Shown: in pieces, positions 5,956 through 7,025 of the stretch
How the letters are laid out: the number at the start of each line of letters is the position of its first letter
Numbering within the stretch: position 1 is the stretch's first letter
Assembly: GCA_024278715.1 (NCBI GenBank)
Contig: JAJRSN010000489.1
Coordinates: 1 to 7,025, forward strand
Direction: 5' to 3'
Source of the DNA: Calditrichota bacterium
GTDB taxonomy: Bacteria > Calditrichota > Calditrichia > Calditrichales > Calditrichaceae
DNA length: 7,025 nt
Position numbers and translations under genes: made by a program
Notes under the pieces: model-generated
The model's input: only the letters and a program-made list of their open reading frames with translations
Told to the model about the DNA's origin: nothing
The model's database searches: none

Positions 5956-6843
5956 ATGAGTATCTTGCTCACCGAAAAAACACGAATTCTGGTGCAGGGA
6001 ATAACAGGATCCGAAGGTTCATTCCATGCGCAACAGATGATTCAATACAATACCGCCGCGCCTGTGGTTGCCGGCGTTACGCCCGGTAAAGGCGGACAAA
6101 AAGTTATGGACAATATTCCGGTATTCAATACCGTGGAACAGGCGGTAAAAGAAACCGGAGCCAACGCCTCGGTGATTTTTGTTCCGCCGGCTTTTGCGAC
6201 AGACGCCATCCTGGAAGCCGCGGATGCCGGATTAGCATTGGTGGTGTGCATCACCGAAGGCATACCTGCTTTGGATATGGTTAAAGTTTATAACGCAATT
6301 AAAAATAGCGAAACGCAGTTAATCGGACCTAACTGCCCGGGAGTTATTTCTCCGGGAATCGGTAAAATGGGAATTATGCCGGGTTTTATCCATAAACCGG
6401 GGAAGGTGGGAGTAATCAGCCGCTCCGGAACTTTAACTTACGAGGCTGTCAGTCAGTTGACGGCTCGCAATATCGGACAGTCCACCTGTATCGGAATTGG
6501 CGGCGATCCGGTTATCGGCACCCGTTTTATCGACGCTTTAGAGTTTTTCAAAAATGACGATAATACGGAAGCCGTTGTGATGATCGGCGAAATCGGCGGA
6601 ACGGCAGAAGAAGAAGCCGCAGCCTGGATTAAGGAAAATTTTGACAAACCGGTAGTCAGTTTTATCGCCGGTCAAACGGCGCCTCCGGGACGCCGGATGG
6701 GTCATGCGGGTGCGATCATCAGCGGCGGTCAGGGAACCGCGGCGGAAAAAATGAAGGTGCTGGCTGCTGCGGGAATTCACGTTTGCAAAAGTCCTGCGGA
6801 AATCGGCGCAACAGTGGAAAAGGCTCTGCAAGGTGGAGAGTAA
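5956..6843 (+). CDS. sucD: Succinyl-CoA ligase (ADP/GDP-forming), alpha subunit
   Basis: The alpha subunit binds CoA and carries the phosphohistidine that relays phosphate to the nucleotide on SucC. The 295 residues are close to the family norm (E. coli 289). Visible elements: the CoA-binding Rossmann motif QGITGSEGSFH (14-24), VTPGKGG (41-47), VPPAFATDAI (76-85), CITEGIP (98-104), GPNCPGVISPG (124-134), SRSGTLTYEA (155-164), GIGGDPVIGT (180-189), GEIGGTAEEEAA (211-222) and the active-site segment AGQTAPPGRRMGHAGAI (238-254), with H250 the expected phosphorylated residue. The start is set by GGAG (5944-5947), 8 nt before the ATG. It lies directly after sucC in one operon. The stop codon TAA sits inside the first unit of a tandem repeat that follows, so the 3' end of the gene may have been trimmed or capped by the repeat, though the protein keeps a normal C-terminus. 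No hairpin terminator is visible after it. Confidence 0.97.
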   Translation: MSILLTEKTRILVQGITGSEGSFHAQQMIQYNTAAPVVAGVTPGKGGQKVMDNIPVFNTVEQAVKETGANASVIFVPPAFATDAILEAADAGLALVVCITEGIPALDMVKVYNAIKNSETQLIGPNCPGVISPGIGKMGIMPGFIHKPGKVGVISRSGTLTYEAVSQLTARNIGQSTCIGIGGDPVIGTRFIDALEFFKNDDNTEAVVMIGEIGGTAEEEAAAWIKENFDKPVVSFIAGQTAPPGRRMGHAGAIISGGQGTAAEKMKVLAAAGIHVCKSPAEIGATVEKALQGGE

Positions 6844-6960
6844 CAGAGTGACAGAGTAACAAAGTGACGAAGACGTGACGCGTAATGCGTGATGAGTAAC
6901 GAGTGACAAAGTAACAAAGTAACGAGTGACAAAGTGACAAGTAACGAGAAGCCAGTAACC
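6838..6960. repeat. Degenerate octamer tandem repeat (A/G)AGT(A/G)AC(A/G) at the 3' end of sucD
   Basis: Block 1 is four octamers in exact phase: GAGTAACA (6838), GAGTGACA (6846), GAGTAACA (6854) and AAGTGACG (6862). After a spacer with GTGACG and GCGTAATGCGTGATG (6874-6893), block 2 runs from 6894 to about 6946 with units of 7 or 8 bases alternating GTAAC and GTGAC; a stray GTAAC sits at 6955. Every unit holds TAA or TGA, and the first supplies the sucD stop. Unit length, imperfect copies and lack of spacers exclude a CRISPR array. I recall similar runs beside genes in various environmental bacterial genomes, but their role is unknown. Confidence 0.8.
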
Positions 6961-7025
6961 AGATTTCGGATGTTAAGGTTATTAATTGCTTGGAATTTCG
7001 GAGAATGTGTTGCTTGAAAATAAGA
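6961..7025. other. Window end, nothing recognised
   Basis: These 65 bases after the tandem repeat hold no supported feature. A small ATG frame from 6970 ends within the window and looks like chance. Confidence 0.4.

Noticed and set aside
6538..6940. Minus-strand frames rich in Leu, Ser, Cys and Thr over the sucD end and the repeat
   Set aside because: They come from the complement of the octamer repeat and of sucD; they have no start signal or family resemblance.
6838..6960. CRISPR array
   Set aside because: Units are 7-8 bases, imperfect and without unique spacers. It is a simple tandem repeat.

Overview
The window looks like chromosome from an anaerobic or facultatively anaerobic Gram-negative bacterium of moderate G+C content. 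The TCA-cycle enzyme succinyl-CoA ligase, a secreted pentaheme c-type cytochrome behind an FNR-like site, and a carbamate kinase paired with a COG2403 P-loop protein would all suit a Calditrichota or related FCB-group genome. That placement rests on recalled protein flavour, not on any search, and is weak.

Layout: (1) 1-2284, plus strand: the 3' part of a COG2403-type nucleotide-binding protein (related to cyclic 2,3-diphosphoglycerate synthetase), a strong hairpin terminator, then a complete carbamate kinase gene (arcC). (2) 2285-2768, noncoding: a possible terminator, three or four degenerate repeats about 22 bp apart that resemble IS21-type element ends, an AT-rich hairpin, and a 31-codon ORF that may be a transposase scrap. 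(3) 2769-3431, minus strand: a secreted pentaheme cytochrome c with a good FNR/CRP-type palindrome about 150 bp upstream. (4) 3594-4762: no intact gene. It holds the wrecked C-terminal end of an IS66-family transposase, split by a 305-bp insertion that has imperfect terminal inverted repeats and a 5-bp flanking direct repeat. A second, 24-bp palindromic insertion and two frameshifts lie further along the relic. Two good sigma70-like promoters then precede sucC. (5) 4763-6843, plus strand: sucC and sucD, an intact operon for the two subunits of succinyl-CoA ligase. (6) 6838-6960: a degenerate 8-bp tandem repeat (A/G)AGT(A/G)AC(A/G) that starts inside the sucD stop codon, followed by 65 bases with no recognisable feature.

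Together: sucCD gives substrate-level ATP/GTP synthesis in the TCA cycle, and arcC gives (or uses) ATP through carbamoyl phosphate. The cytochrome probably takes part in periplasmic electron transfer under low oxygen. These housekeeping and respiratory genes are separated by mobile-element debris. I see no defence system, CRISPR array, RNA gene or clearly new multi-gene system. The most notable structure is the nested decay of the IS66 relic and the repeat that abuts sucD.
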